From Anthoceros angustus (lineage: Eukaryota > Streptophyta > Anthocerotopsida > Anthocerotales > Anthocerotaceae): a stretch of 64,000 bases of DNA. Shown piece by piece: positions 21,651 to 32,785 of this stretch (position 1 is its first letter; each line of letters starts with the position of its first letter). Made by a program: the position numbers and the translations under genes. The notes under the pieces were generated by a model. It had not been told where the DNA came from. It saw nothing but the letters and a program-made list of their open reading frames with translations, and ran no database searches. The DNA is taken from contig VJWM01000068.1 of NCBI GenBank assembly GCA_010909165.1, forward strand, positions 1,240,001 to 1,304,000, given 5' to 3'.

Positions 21651-22974
21651 ATGAGCAGTTCGACGATTCCGCCGGTTCCTCTTTCTTGTCCCTTACCAAT
21701 TCGGCTCTAAAGTAAGCCAGCGAAGCACCGCACTATGCATGCAAGACTCAATAAAGCCTAGTTTACAAGATACATTTTATTTAATGGACCTATAGAAAAT
21801 ACTTTCTTGGTTTTGGCCGCACCATCGGTAAATTTGTAAGAAAACCTAAACATTTATTAAAACGTTAGCGTTCAAGTCATTACCCTAAACCCATAGTAGG
21901 ATGCCTGGCCTCTGGTGGCCTTGCACATAAAACTCATGGTCAAACGGCGTAGCTGATTACTAGGTTTCGGGCATTACATGTGTCTGGTTGGGATCAACAC
22001 GGGATTACGCTACACACATGCCGGATACCTGTCGAGACAGCGGTAATGTTTCTAAGGCGACTATCATCCGGGTCTTGAAAGTGTCTCGCCTTCATTGCCT
22101 CTGCATCATCTTCCTCTATCTATTCCATCAACCCACGTCTGGCCATCTTGTGTCTAGTGTTTGTTGACCCTCATCCAAAAGGTCTCGATGTTCTTTCATT
22201 CTCCACAGCGACAAGAGCTGTCGAGCCTTTCCAATTTCTTTTCACTCCATAAACCTCCTTGGCCCAGGCGAGATATTCCTCGTGGTCATGGGTGAGCTCC
22301 TCTTACGCATCGGCAATACATATCCATGCACTCACAATGAACTCTGCACACCTCTTGTCACCTCAATAGAAATACAATGGCGGCGGACAACAAAGCGACC
22401 ATCAAAGATGTCCCACTCACGAACAAGCATCCACTATCCGATCGCCTTCTTTGGAGAATGTCTTGATGAGCTTCATCATTAACCCCAAAGGCCTTTGGTA
22501 GGGCGCGACAAGTTTGTCGAGTGAATGATATAACAATTTCTTCACCACGATATCGTGGCCAATCACCGATCTTCCATTGTTAAATGTGCATAGCATTCGG
22601 TAACATGACTGCCGTTGCAAGTCACTTGTCTTCCTCAAACCCCATCCCTCACACATACTCAACGATTATCGAACCCACCTTTGTCATTGTTTACGTTTGT
22701 CTTGTCCCGGACAAATAAATGATCCCCTTCCGCACCACTTCATAGCCTCTCTCACCAAATGGGCATCTTCAACACCATGCATGATTATCATCCGATATTG
22801 ATCACATTATTAAATCATGGAAGAGTGCAAAACATTTCCACTTGCCAAATATCAAAGCGTCCGTCCTTGGGCCTTTCTCGAAACCAGGTACATCCATCAC
22901 AAACAAAGAGTACCTTCTCTTCCTCACGTACCTCGCATGTCGAGGATATCTCGTCCATGTACGATGCACTTTTT
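21651..22974. other. Unassigned, probably transposon-derived
   Basis: A minus-strand frame (22,417-22,662) reads 'VKKLLYHSLDKLVAPYQRPLG', and another near 22,230 reads 'YLAWAKEVYGVKRNWKG'. They look like pieces of a transposon ORF, but I cannot name the family. Confidence 0.35.
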
Positions 22975-23120
22975 GCACTAATCTCGAATTGGGAGTGTTT
23001 GATTAGCATTAATTAATCTTTGCTCATCTCTAAGTAAGTCCATGTGTTAATTAATCTTTATAATTAATTTTGATTGTTAAATTAATATTATTATGTTAAT
23101 TAAGCATTGAATATTAATTA
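22975..23120 (+). repeat. LTR-like AT-rich tract, inverted relative to 31,250-31,400
   Basis: GTGTTTGATTAGCATTAATTAATCT (shared part) begins at about 22,996, and the following ~110 bp match the reverse complement of 31,250-31,367 with small changes. The copies are in opposite orientation and 8.2 kb apart. Confidence 0.7.
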
Positions 23121-23940
23121 CATATTGCATGAGAGGAAACCAATAATATCTTTAACAGCCGGCCTTCATAAATACGGAGCATGAGATAGCCATACATTCG
23201 CCAAGAAAGGCGGGCGGCATATCGCATGCGGGTCCCTTGAGGCCGTGCCAGCAGTAGCCCTTGGCGGGCGTCGGATCACGCGCCGCAATCGGGCGTTGTG
23301 AGGAGGAGATGCGGGCATGGGAGCGGGGTCCCAAAGGGTGCGCCACGGGCGGCTCCCAGGTTTCACCCTTCAAACCACATCATTAAATCACTTCAAATTA
23401 TAGCAATTACCTGCCCTCAAGTGGACGTGAATTGAAGGAGTCCATCCTCGTCTTGGATTAGTTGTCTGCTCATCCTCAGCCTTGATATTCACTTAAATAA
23501 TTGTTGAAATTCCCTTAACACCTCGATATCCTTTCTGCATGAGAGGAAACCAATTATTCATTCGCCCTTCGCCGACCAGGAAGATGCCGGCCAGCCTTCG
23601 CTTTGGAATGAGAAAATAGGCATCTCCGCCCTCTGTCCTCATGTCCAGCCCGCATCTGCTTTCTTCTGCTCAAAGACGGCCACCCATGTTTCTTTCCCAT
23701 CATTCCTTGAAGATCTTGTCACTTTGGCGAGACTTTTGTTTCGGCTTCAAGATAAGAGTTACATCTTTGTATTTGATCATCCTAACCTCATCGTTGTGCC
23801 TTAAGTTCCGGTCATTCGTATGCCGTCCAGTCGGTACATGCACTCTCCGCCTTATCTAACTTGCTCAATAAATCAGAAGCTTCACGGCTTCTGTTGCAGT
23901 TTGCTCATCTCTTGTAAAGTCGGTAAGAAGCCTCTATCCA
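23121..23940. other. Unassigned
   Basis: GCATGAGAGGAAACCAAT appears twice (about 23,126 and 23,536), so part of this is a direct repeat about 410 bp apart. No gene was seen. Confidence 0.45.
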
Positions 23941-23941
23941 A

Positions 23942-24818
23942 TGATGAGCTACGTCTGGCTTTGACCAGTTGGAATACATACATGGCGGGTTAGATTAGGA
24001 TATGTGGGGTATATGCTGTCAACAGACTATCCGGTACCATCTTCGCTCCGTGTGCTCTTGCCTTTGGTACTCGAGGCGGAGTGAGTTCCTGCGTCACCGT
24101 GCGGGATTAATTGGTGGTAGAGGATGTGTTTAGGCTCGGTGACTCCGCCACAGCTTGATGGAGTGCGGAGGGGCGGACTTGAGCTCGGGAGGTGCTCGCG
24201 GGTGAATTCTCGGGTCGAGACTAACAGGCTCTTGGAGCGGAGGGCTGGAGTTCTGGCTGCGAAGTCCTTCTCTGAGCGTAGGCGGTGGGAGGGATTAGGG
24301 GGCGCTTGGGGTGTCTGCCCGGAAGCCATCCTTGGAGGCTCTGGAGCAGGCTGTGGAGTTGCAGTGTGAAGCCACTTCTCTGAGCGTGGCGGTGAGGAGG
24401 ATTAGGCGCTTGGGGACTGGGGCGGAAGCCATCCTTGGAGGCTGGGGCATGTGAGGTTCTGTTCAAAGCTACTTCTCCATGAGCGTGGGTAGGAAGGGCA
24501 AAGCGGCTGGTGTGAATACATCGTGTTGGTGTTGTGACTACCGGTGGTGATGGACAGAGAGGAGGTCGCGTTGCGGCGTGTGTTGGGGTGGAGTTGTGGC
24601 GGGCCAGTTGAGGGGCGCTAGTCGTGGTGAAGCGGAGGCAGCGTCGCTAAACTGTTCGGTGTCCGACAGGCGGGGTTTGTGGGAAGGTCGGTGGGCGTGG
24701 TCCAAACGAGTTGTGGAGGCCACACTTAGGGTTGTGGGCGGGACCCAACATGATGAAGTCCGTTCGGCGGTGGCGTCTCGAGCGAATAAGCGAGACCATT
24801 CCCAGGAGCGGACTCCTT
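23942..24818. repeat. ~870-bp direct repeat (LTR-like), left copy
   Basis: It starts at AATGATGAGCTACGTC, passes GGTTAGATTAGGATATGTGG and GAATACATCGTGTTGG, and ends near AGCGACTCCTTC-like sequence. It matches 25,558-26,425 in the same order and orientation. Inside are about three ~115-bp tandem units (24,230-24,480) built on GGAAGCCATCCTTGGAGGC. Two direct copies about 740 bp apart could be LTRs of a small or deleted element, or a simple tandem duplication. I found no primer-binding site. Confidence 0.72.
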
Positions 24819-25557
24819 CCTACAACGACACGGGATTGTCTTGGTGCCGTCCGCGCCACATTTTGCGCCGTTCTTGGGGAATAGTGTTGTGGTGCTGAGT
24901 TAGTAGATATGAGTAGGCAGTGCGCTGCGGTGTGGATGGGTGTAATGGTCGGGCGGTTGTGGAGTATATAGAAGTGAGAATATGCAGGGGCCGGGACGTG
25001 TGCGAATCTAGCGGGAGGCCCTCAAAGGGAGAAAGAAGATGGGCACAGGCGGGAGGGCGGCACATCAACCTCGGAGGAGGCGACTCATCCTCAGCGGAGG
25101 ATGAATCTTGGTAAAAAGAATCCCAATGTTGGGACTTGTGGCGCGGAGGTAGTAAAAGGCGAGAAGAGTCAGGCGAGGAGGCGGGTGTTGCGGTGGGGCC
25201 ATATGATGAAAGAGTATGTGGAGTGCCATGTCACTCTGGCGGTTGCTTTTTGTTTTGGTCGTTCTTGTTAAGAGGGATAGGAGGAGTTAGCCAATAAGGC
25301 CGTTTGGCGGTTATAAGTGCAATCCTAACCACAGGTCCGTTGGGCGGCGAGCAGTGAATGGTGGGTCAGGTCGACGGGTTCCGGTCGGGGTCGTGAGTGT
25401 GGGTCGAGTCGTTAGTCCGGTCAGTCCCGTGGTTGAGGTCGGTCAAGCCAGTGTGGTCAGGTCAGGTCAAAGTTAGGTGTGGCACGCGGCGTAGTGGTTG
25501 GCATAGTTTGGAGCGGATCTCTTGGAAAGGGCGTGCTGGTGGAAGAAGTCGGGTGCA
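24819..25557. other. Spacer between the ~870-bp direct repeats
   Basis: This is G-rich sequence with GTCAGGTC/GGTCGGGTCG-type short repeats near 25,360-25,470. No coding domain was seen. Confidence 0.4.
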
Positions 25558-26425
25558 ATGATGAGCTACGTCCTGGCGGTTACTCGACCCGTTAGGTACA
25601 TACATAGGCGGGTTAGATTAGGATATGTGGGGTATATAGGAAGGCTGGCGTCCAAGGCGGCAGACTATCCGGGTACCATCTTGGCTCCGTGTGCTCTTGC
25701 CTTTCGTGCTCGAGGGCCAGTGAGTTCTGCGTCTGCGAGGATTAATTGGTGGTAGAGGATGTGTTTAGCTCGGTGTGCTCCAACACGCTTGATGGGTGCG
25801 GGCAGGGGCGGACTGAGCTCGGGAGGTGCTGGGTGAATTCTCGGGTGAGACTAACCTTGGAGGCTGGAGCGGATGGAGTTGCATGAAGTCACTTCTCTGC
25901 GAGCGTGGGCGGTCGGAGATTAGGCGCTTGGGGTGTCTCGCGGAAGCCATCCTTGGAGGCTCTTTGGAGCATTGTGGAGTTGCAGCTGTGAAATCTGAGC
26001 ATGAAGCGGTCGGAGGGATTGGGAGGCGCTTGGGAAACTGTGGCGGAAGCCATCCTTGAGGCTCTTGGAGCAATGTGGGGTTGCAGTGCAAAGCTACTTC
26101 TCCGAGCGTAGCGGAAGCAAAAGGCGGTGTGAATACATCGTGTTGGTGTTGTGACCTGTGGTGATGGACAAGAGGAGGAGTCGGCGTTAGCGTGTGTGTT
26201 GGGGTGGGTTGTGGGGAGTTGAACTAGGCGCTGAAATGCCCGGAGGCAGCGTAAACTTCGGTGTCGGAGAAAGTGAGGGTTTGTGGGAAGGTCCGTGGGC
26301 TCAAATGTCCGACGAGTTGTGGAGGCCACACACTTGGGGTTGTAGCCGACCCAACATGATGAAGTCGTTGAGGTGGGGCTGCTTTCAGCAATAAGCGATA
26401 TTCCCTTGAGCGACTCCTTCGACAG
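25558..26425. repeat. ~870-bp direct repeat (LTR-like), right copy
   Basis: This is the partner of 23,942-24,818. It again carries about three GGAAGCCATCCTTGGAGGC units (25,855-26,100). The copies differ mainly by short indels. Confidence 0.72.
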
Positions 26426-26858
26426 GTTGTGCGGCACTCCGATGGTTGTTTCGCCTCAAGACTCCCATAGGGCGCGGCATGCGATGGCGCCCTCCCAAAC
26501 GCATCTGGCCTTGCCTCAAGCGGTAGGTCCCAGTGGGGCCGGAGGCGCCCCTCTCAAACCACATCAAAATCGCTTCCTGGAGCCCTCAAACCCGTTTGAA
26601 TCTATGACTCGGTGGAGATACACTCTCACCATCTCGAAAGAGGCCTGTGGCCATTGCACACAGGTCGGCCAGCTCAACCTCGCGATGAATCACCGATTGA
26701 GGCGGTATGGAGAAGGATGGGTAATGAGAGATGCTCTTTCCACCCCAAAGTGAAACATTTGTAGCGAGCGATGTGTGGATTCGGTGATTCAAAAAGGCAT
26801 GTGGGGTTCCATTGTCCAAAAGCGATAGCGGTAGTAAGATGGACTTTGGAAACCATCT

Positions 26859-27431
26859 TTGCAACAAGCTCGTGTGCAAACTACGTGCAAGGCAAACTTG
26901 CAAGAGCATGATATCGTTATCGAGGATGGGGAGGCGGAGCAAGAAGCGTTTTTTCAACTAGTGGATGTGGACATCGCGAAACCTAAGGAGAAGGTCATCA
27001 CACATATCATGGGGCTGGGCGCATTCGTGTTGTTTGCAAGCGGAGAGTTCTTGCATAGGTTCCAGCGGTATGAGGAGTTGAAGGCGGTATTGTGCAATGC
27101 TCCATGGGGCGGAGCAGGAATCCTCGGCAACCCTGTCGCATGCAGGGAGGCTGGCATGGATGGATTCCACTTTTCAATTCATGTCGGAAAGGCGCGAGCG
27201 TCGATGTTTTCACATGCGATACATTTTCCAAGTTGGAAATATGGGCCCGATCTGCGACGGGATATGGCACGGTCCTCCATGAAGTTCGTCTCCTGTATGT
27301 TCTTAACCCTGGAGAAACAACTTTCCGAAGGTCCGGATACCAAAATCAAACAGGTTTTCTACTTGTTCTCTGCGCGAGGCCTCAAGCGCACTATTCGCAA
27401 CACATCGGCGGATCAAGGTTTGTTCCTTTAA
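26859..27431 (+). CDS. Hypothetical protein, 190 residues, probably transposon-related
   Basis: This is the longest clean plus-strand frame in the area. It encodes 'EHDIVIEDGEAEQEAFFQLV' and 'PKEKVITHIMGLGAFVLFAS', and I recognise no domain. There is no clear promoter. It lies in a stretch flanked by LTR-like repeats, and opposite-strand frames are also open over part of it (26,954-27,270), so it may be a remnant of a retroelement gag or an unconstrained frame. The phrase 'IIEDGN' near 16,530 is only superficially similar. No function is assigned. Confidence 0.3.
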   Translation: MQQARVQTTCKANLQEHDIVIEDGEAEQEAFFQLVDVDIAKPKEKVITHIMGLGAFVLFASGEFLHRFQRYEELKAVLCNAPWGGAGILGNPVACREAGMDGFHFSIHVGKARASMFSHAIHFPSWKYGPDLRRDMARSSMKFVSCMFLTLEKQLSEGPDTKIKQVFYLFSARGLKRTIRNTSADQGLFL

Positions 27432-27559
27432 TCACAAGGCGAATCAAGGGAAATTCGAATCTTGTTCGTTGACATGTTGCCGGCATGGTAGGGACCGTGT
27501 TTATCCAATCGGTTTTATGTGTGTCATGCCACACAGTTGATAACATGTGGTAGCACGCC

Positions 27560-28130
27560 GTGCTTATGGCGGTGGCGTCATGGCGCTGTCGTGCATGATG
27601 TTTGGAGGAAGGCGCGGCATGCGGTGCCTATGTAACCATAGCTCGTTCTCCGGCATGCGCGCAATATGGTTACAGGCGCCCGCGCCATAGATATGGTTAC
27701 ATAGCGGCATGCTATGCTCTCGGTTACATCGGTGCGGCATCTGCATATACTCCTGCAGGTGCGGCATGCGGCGCCTATGTAGTGCGGAGGCCGGCGCGCC
27801 TGTATAGCTCAGGTGCGGGCGGCATGCGCCATGCGCAGGCGGAGGCGGCATGCCTGCCTATGTCATACTGCGTGCGGGCGCATGGCGCTGTTCTTAGTGC
27901 GGGCGGCATGCGCATGCGTGCTGCTCCTATTACATACGCGACGGCATGGCGCCTATGTTCATACCAGTTTTTGAGCACCGTCATGACCCACCTATGTCGG
28001 TTATGCGGTGGCATGCGGCTATGTCCATACATCGGTTTTATGCAGCGCATGACCCGACCTATGCTTGAATATATGTCGGCCGCATGGCGCCTATGGGCAT
28101 ATATTGTTCCCCATGGGTATAGTGCATGAT
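27560..28130. repeat. Degenerate GCGGCATGCGGCGCCTATG repeat tract
   Basis: Variants of (G)CGGCATG(C)GGCGCCTATGT followed by (C)ATAC/GGTTAC recur about ten times over 570 bp with irregular spacing of roughly 40-75 bp. The tract is dense in GCATGC and CATG. The 175-residue plus-strand frame and 130-residue minus-strand frame across it follow from the repeat. Confidence 0.7.
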
Positions 28131-30870
28131 GCGCAATACATGGTCGCCATACATCCGGTGCCTTCACGCCTTAGTCCTTGCATGCGGTGGGTTGTGCTCA
28201 CGTATGCTGGTGTGCCCGTACTCATGTAGGAGTTTTGGTCAAATGTGGTGGAGGTCGTTGTGCAATACTCCTTGTTTTGACATGTGCATATTTTTCGGTT
28301 GTGAGGTATATGAAGGGCACTGGCGTCTCATCGACTACGTCTGAGCAGGACAAAGGAGCATCGCTCTAAAAGTTATGCTCAACCTCACAAGTACATGCTT
28401 ACGGCTATCGACGGTATGGACCAAGAAGAAAATGCCCCATTTTATTCGATACCCAAAAGATTTAGCGGATAGTTCACTTATTAATGTTCATGTAGTTGTA
28501 TGGTGCATAATTACACTTTCAAGGCGAGGCGTATTTGCATTATGCCAATTTGGAATGACGAATCTAACTATCAACATAATTCAAGATGTCATATTTTCAT
28601 ATGAAGGGTGCTTCCAAAGTGCTTTATCTCCGACTTGACAATACATGCGGGAGAACAAAAATCAGTTGTTATTCGCATACCTAAATATGCTCGTTGACCT
28701 TCAAGTGTTTGTGAAAGTCAAGGTTGGTTTCCTTGGTTGGTCACACACATGATCGTAGATCAAATGTTTTCTTGTTTCTCAAGCTTCGAGACACAAAGAG
28801 GCTTTTACAATAGATACCTGGCGGACATTCGTGACATTCACTCCAAAGCGGAGTGAAGATTATAGCGAGTAGCGGACTTTCGTTCATATGTATGCCGATC
28901 GGAAAGGAGCAAGAGGATATGCATACAAGGCGGTGAAGCTGAACAACCTTTCCTTCCATCGGTTCAAAATCACACGGGAAGAGCAGCAGGCCGTAGCCAC
29001 GCATTCTTGTTATTCCACTTCACAGGAATCGGAAGATGGTTTAGAATTTTTGAACTTCGTTCCCACCATTGCAGTTGGTCGGCTCCGCTTATGGCTTTGA
29101 AAGCGAAAGACAAAAAGGCGGGATGGTGATTGTCGCCATCGAAGGTGTGAAGCACTTGAAGAATGGGTTATTGAACTTGAGGACATACATACATAGGCGA
29201 GAGAGAGTGTGGTGGAGGTTGTTTTGGATTGATCAAGAGGAATCGCCCTTATTGTGGAGAACAACATAGCTCTTGTGCTAAACGACCATGGAGATGGTAC
29301 AATAGAAGGCGGGCGAACCTCCGCTCCAAGTCCCAAGAGGTTGTCCTGAGCATTACTCGAGAGGTACCCCAAGCGATATGTATTTGGGGCATATCGAATA
29401 TTGATGCATATGACAACAAATTGAAAAATGAATGGGGATATCAAGGAGATACGGAAAGGAATGTTCTCCATGTGCAGAGGCAGCACATGAGCTTTTTTAT
29501 TGGGAAGGTGGGACGTGGACTTTGGTGTGAGAAGCCTTAAACATTATGGTCCCAGCAGTGAGCCAAACACAACGATGCGTTTGAAGGAAATATGTTGAAG
29601 AATTTTTGTTAGGGGACGGGCGACGGCAGGACATGGGAAGCGAGGTGGGAAAAAGGATTACCAAAGAACATCCAGCGGTTGTTTGTTGACAAGACTATAA
29701 TCCTCTATTATGGATTCAACTTGAATGGAAGGAAACACTTGTATGCTTGAGATAAGAAGGCCATTCAAAACTAAATCAACCCTTTTACGCAGCGAGGAGG
29801 GCGATAGCGACCGAGTGATGGAGGTCCTATATTGGATGAAGGAATTGAGTGGCGAGGTGAAATTATGCGCGGATGTTTGAAAGAACCATGCGAGAACATG
29901 CCCTTGCAAAATAAGCGAGCATGTTGGTAGTAGATGTTCACAATTATATAGTTCTCTATGGGACTCACCCTATTAATTTGGAGCAGCGCCTACTTTATTC
30001 TTGCCGCTCATTAATACGATGTTATCAATTCAAACCGTGCACAAGCGGACACGAAGCAGTGTCACCCACGCTCTTTGTCGTCTTGTCCCAATGCACGAGG
30101 TTAATTAATATGCCCATGAACTCGGCGGTAAAATGCGATTGTTGCTTCTTGCTATCGCTAACATGGCGAGATGAGAATGGATAGAAGTTCATCTACGTAC
30201 GAGTGCGGGGAGTGGGTGGGCGTAGGCATGCGGCACCGCAAACTCGTGTTTGTATACGACCAGCCACAATAAAATTGCAGGAAAAACATGGCCCCTTGAT
30301 GTTGCGTATTGGCGTGATGCGAGAATACAAGGCCGTACACCTCATCCGTTAAGCTGTGCAAATCATGCTCAACACTTCATGCATATCCATATATTTCCCA
30401 AACCACTCACCATGCGTGTAAAAGTTGCATATTACAAAGCATAAGCAGCCCTCCGCAACCTACATGGACTTAAATATGGGCATGTTTTGCGAGGCAAAAT
30501 TGCATCTTCCAACAAATCCCTTTGTTTGGCCACCCCATGTCATGAACTCATGTTCAAGAACATGTGCCACCCTTTTCCCTCTTACTTTCAAACAAATAGT
30601 CCAAGAAGGGTTTGAGTGCCCATGTTGCCTTGGGTTATTTGTATAAAGTGGGAAAACGCCGCTTCTGTTCTGACGGAAAGAACATTATAGTGTTAAAAGT
30701 GCAAGTTTGCGCCTTCAATTGAGTATCTTGACATGAAATTGTGCCAGGAGGAATCATGCCGATTGGCTAAGCTGGAGTGCGGTGATGCCTAGGCCCAAGG
30801 ATGTGGCGGCTAGAGCATTTCTAATAGTGAATTACTACAAGAGATTTATGAAGGACCTCGGTTCTACAAG
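28131..30870. other. Unassigned region
   Basis: Short plus-strand frames (28,888-29,100 and 29,229-29,540) have no domain I know. CGAGGCG/GGCGAG motifs and mid-frame stops resemble the decayed retroelements nearby. I can support no gene. Confidence 0.4.
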
Positions 30871-30874
30871 CTAT

Positions 30875-30970
30875 CATCGCCGAGGTAAATTCATGTAAGC
30901 ACTTACGACAAACAACCAAGCAAAACAAATCTAATACGCAAATATAGGTGCAAACCAATAACAGCGAGGG
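30875..30970. repeat. Direct repeat with 31,400-31,475
   Basis: GAGGTAAATTCAT-TAAGCACT, then CAACAACCAAGCAAA, then ATAGGTGCAAACCAAT occurs here and again about 520 bp to the right. The repeats may mark duplicated LTR ends. Confidence 0.75.
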
Positions 30971-31480
30971 AGTAGCTCATTGGCACAAACATACTCTCCC
31001 ACGAGAACACGCAAATTCCTCACACATCGCTCTGAGTCATAGCTTTGGCCTCCTCACAACACCCTTGCATTGCATATCTAGAGGACAAGCTATGATCTAA
31101 GCTTGTCCTCAATGGAAGGGTCTATATACTAGACCCTTGGCAGCATATTAAGATATCCTATTGGCATGGCGAAATATCCTAAGAATACACTATAATATGC
31201 AACGAAATATGCCAAAGCATATTACTTGAGCTTATCCACTTAGCTATTGCTAACCATCTTTAATTAACACTAATCAATGCTTAACATAAGCACCTTAGAT
31301 TAATTAACACTAATTACTTACTTAAAGATAAGTAATTAGATTAATTAATGCTAATCAAACACTAAACCCAAGTGCAGATTAGTATCACACGGCATGACAG
31401 CCGCGAGGTAAATTCATATAAGCACTCGACCAACAACCAAGCAAATCTAATGTCATATATAGGTGCAAACCAATCCCCCG
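30970..31480 (-). repeat. LTR-like sequence with two palindromes
   Basis: It contains the hairpins GAGGACAAGCT / AGCTTGTCCTC (31,081-31,110) and AAGGGTCTA-TATAC-TAGACCCTT (31,116-31,138). Read on the minus strand, a purine run GGGGGATTGG at about 31,475-31,485 sits between the integrase and this tract, as a polypurine tract precedes a 3' LTR. Its far part (31,250-31,367) is the inverted match to 22,996-23,120. Confidence 0.55.
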
Positions 31481-31660
31481 ATAATGTGAGACTCCAAGTC
31501 AAAACATTATCATTAGTAGACTTCTACGTGCACCTCATGTAGTGCATTGTGCACAAAACCAATCTTCCTCGGGAATGTCGTCAAGAGGTGGTTGAACACA
31601 AAACATGTGGTATCCCCTATTGCACCGATCACAAAGAAGCATTACATCATCATCATCGTG

Positions 31661-32713
31661 TCATAAACCGACACTCCAAGTCTTTGGGTGGGCCACATTA
31701 TGAGGCCGTAGTTGAGGGTCCAAATTGGGTAAGTGGCATGGTGCGTGATTCTTGAGGTGATCCTTCCATCTTGACCATCGGATCCTTGACTCAAGCACTC
31801 CATCTTTGCCTACCATAGCAGATGACTCTGTGGTGGATACCTCCAAGGTGTTGCTGGCTTCCGATGCGGTAGACATAATCTCCAACTTGAACTTGCGCAC
31901 CTTGGGTTTCCATGTCCCTCCTCGTGTGTAAGCATAGCGCAGATTGATCACATGTTGCGCTATGGTTCTCCATTGCCATGGGCATGATCCGAAAAGCTCA
32001 CCCGCCTTTCCGGTCTCGTAGGCAATCATCCATTGCGCCAATCCACTGGTGCTTGTAGCCTTGCTTGCCTCACGTTTGGCAAAATGGTTGTCGCCCATAC
32101 AACAAGTAGTATGGTGAAAAATTGCTCAAAGTGCTTGATTGCTCACCCTGTACCCACTAGGTATGGCATCCCTTCATCCCATGTCTTGGTCATTTGTGAG
32201 ACAATATTTGCAAGGCCGGCAGAAGGTGACCAAGCGTTCACAAGTCCATCGGCTTGAGGATGATCTCTCGGCGTCGTCGATGATCAATCAAGCTCTGTCA
32301 AACAAGTCTTGAAATTCCCCACGAATTCTTTGCCACAGTGGTGAGAACCTCACATGCTCCATATCGACTAGAGGAAGCCAAGAATGCCTTCTTGGTAAGC
32401 GAGAGTCACGCTTGGGTAAGATGGCAACCTCGCACCACTTGCTGAAATGCTCCACCATTAGCATGACATGCTTGTTTCAAGACGCCTCGCATGTCCGCAT
32501 GAGATCCACACTCCACCAGAAGAGTCCTCGATTAAGAGAGTGAAGCACAACATCATTGGTCATGAACCTTGCCTTCACTCTCGACACCCTACATTCTCGC
32601 GACCACCTTTTCCACATCTCCATACATCCTGCCTGGAAGTGTGGGCTCAGCATGTTGTAGGTGCGCTTAGCACCAAAATGCCCTAAGCTCATGCACTGGG
32701 TGATGAGTCTCAC
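31661..32713 (-). mobile_element. Ty3/gypsy integrase remnant
   Basis: Integrase inserts the element DNA. On the minus strand the H2C2 zinc-binding domain comes first: 'LGHFGAKRTYNMLSPHF' and 'WSRECRVSRVKA' (32,477-32,713) fit the H-x-G-x-F-G-x-K-R-T-Y pattern and the C-x2-C pattern with the second Cys changed to Ser. A later segment, 'QHVINLRYAYTRGGTWKPK' then 'VGDYVYRIG' (31,790-32,000), fits the C-terminal part of gypsy integrases. The DDE core between is scrambled by frame breaks. The last ~110 bp of the zinc-binding segment recur at 37,848-37,960, next to the second CACTA copy, so this integrase was already present when the CACTA element landed in it. Confidence 0.75.
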
Positions 32714-32785
32714 CGGTCCTCCGGCTTGGGTACAATTCTATCTCCCGGAATCACGGACATACATTATGTCAGAGGTCAAGCAAAC

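Noticed and set aside
27602-28129. 175-residue Ala/Tyr-rich plus-strand protein
   Set aside because: It follows the CATG/GCGCC repeat tract, and the opposite strand is open as well.
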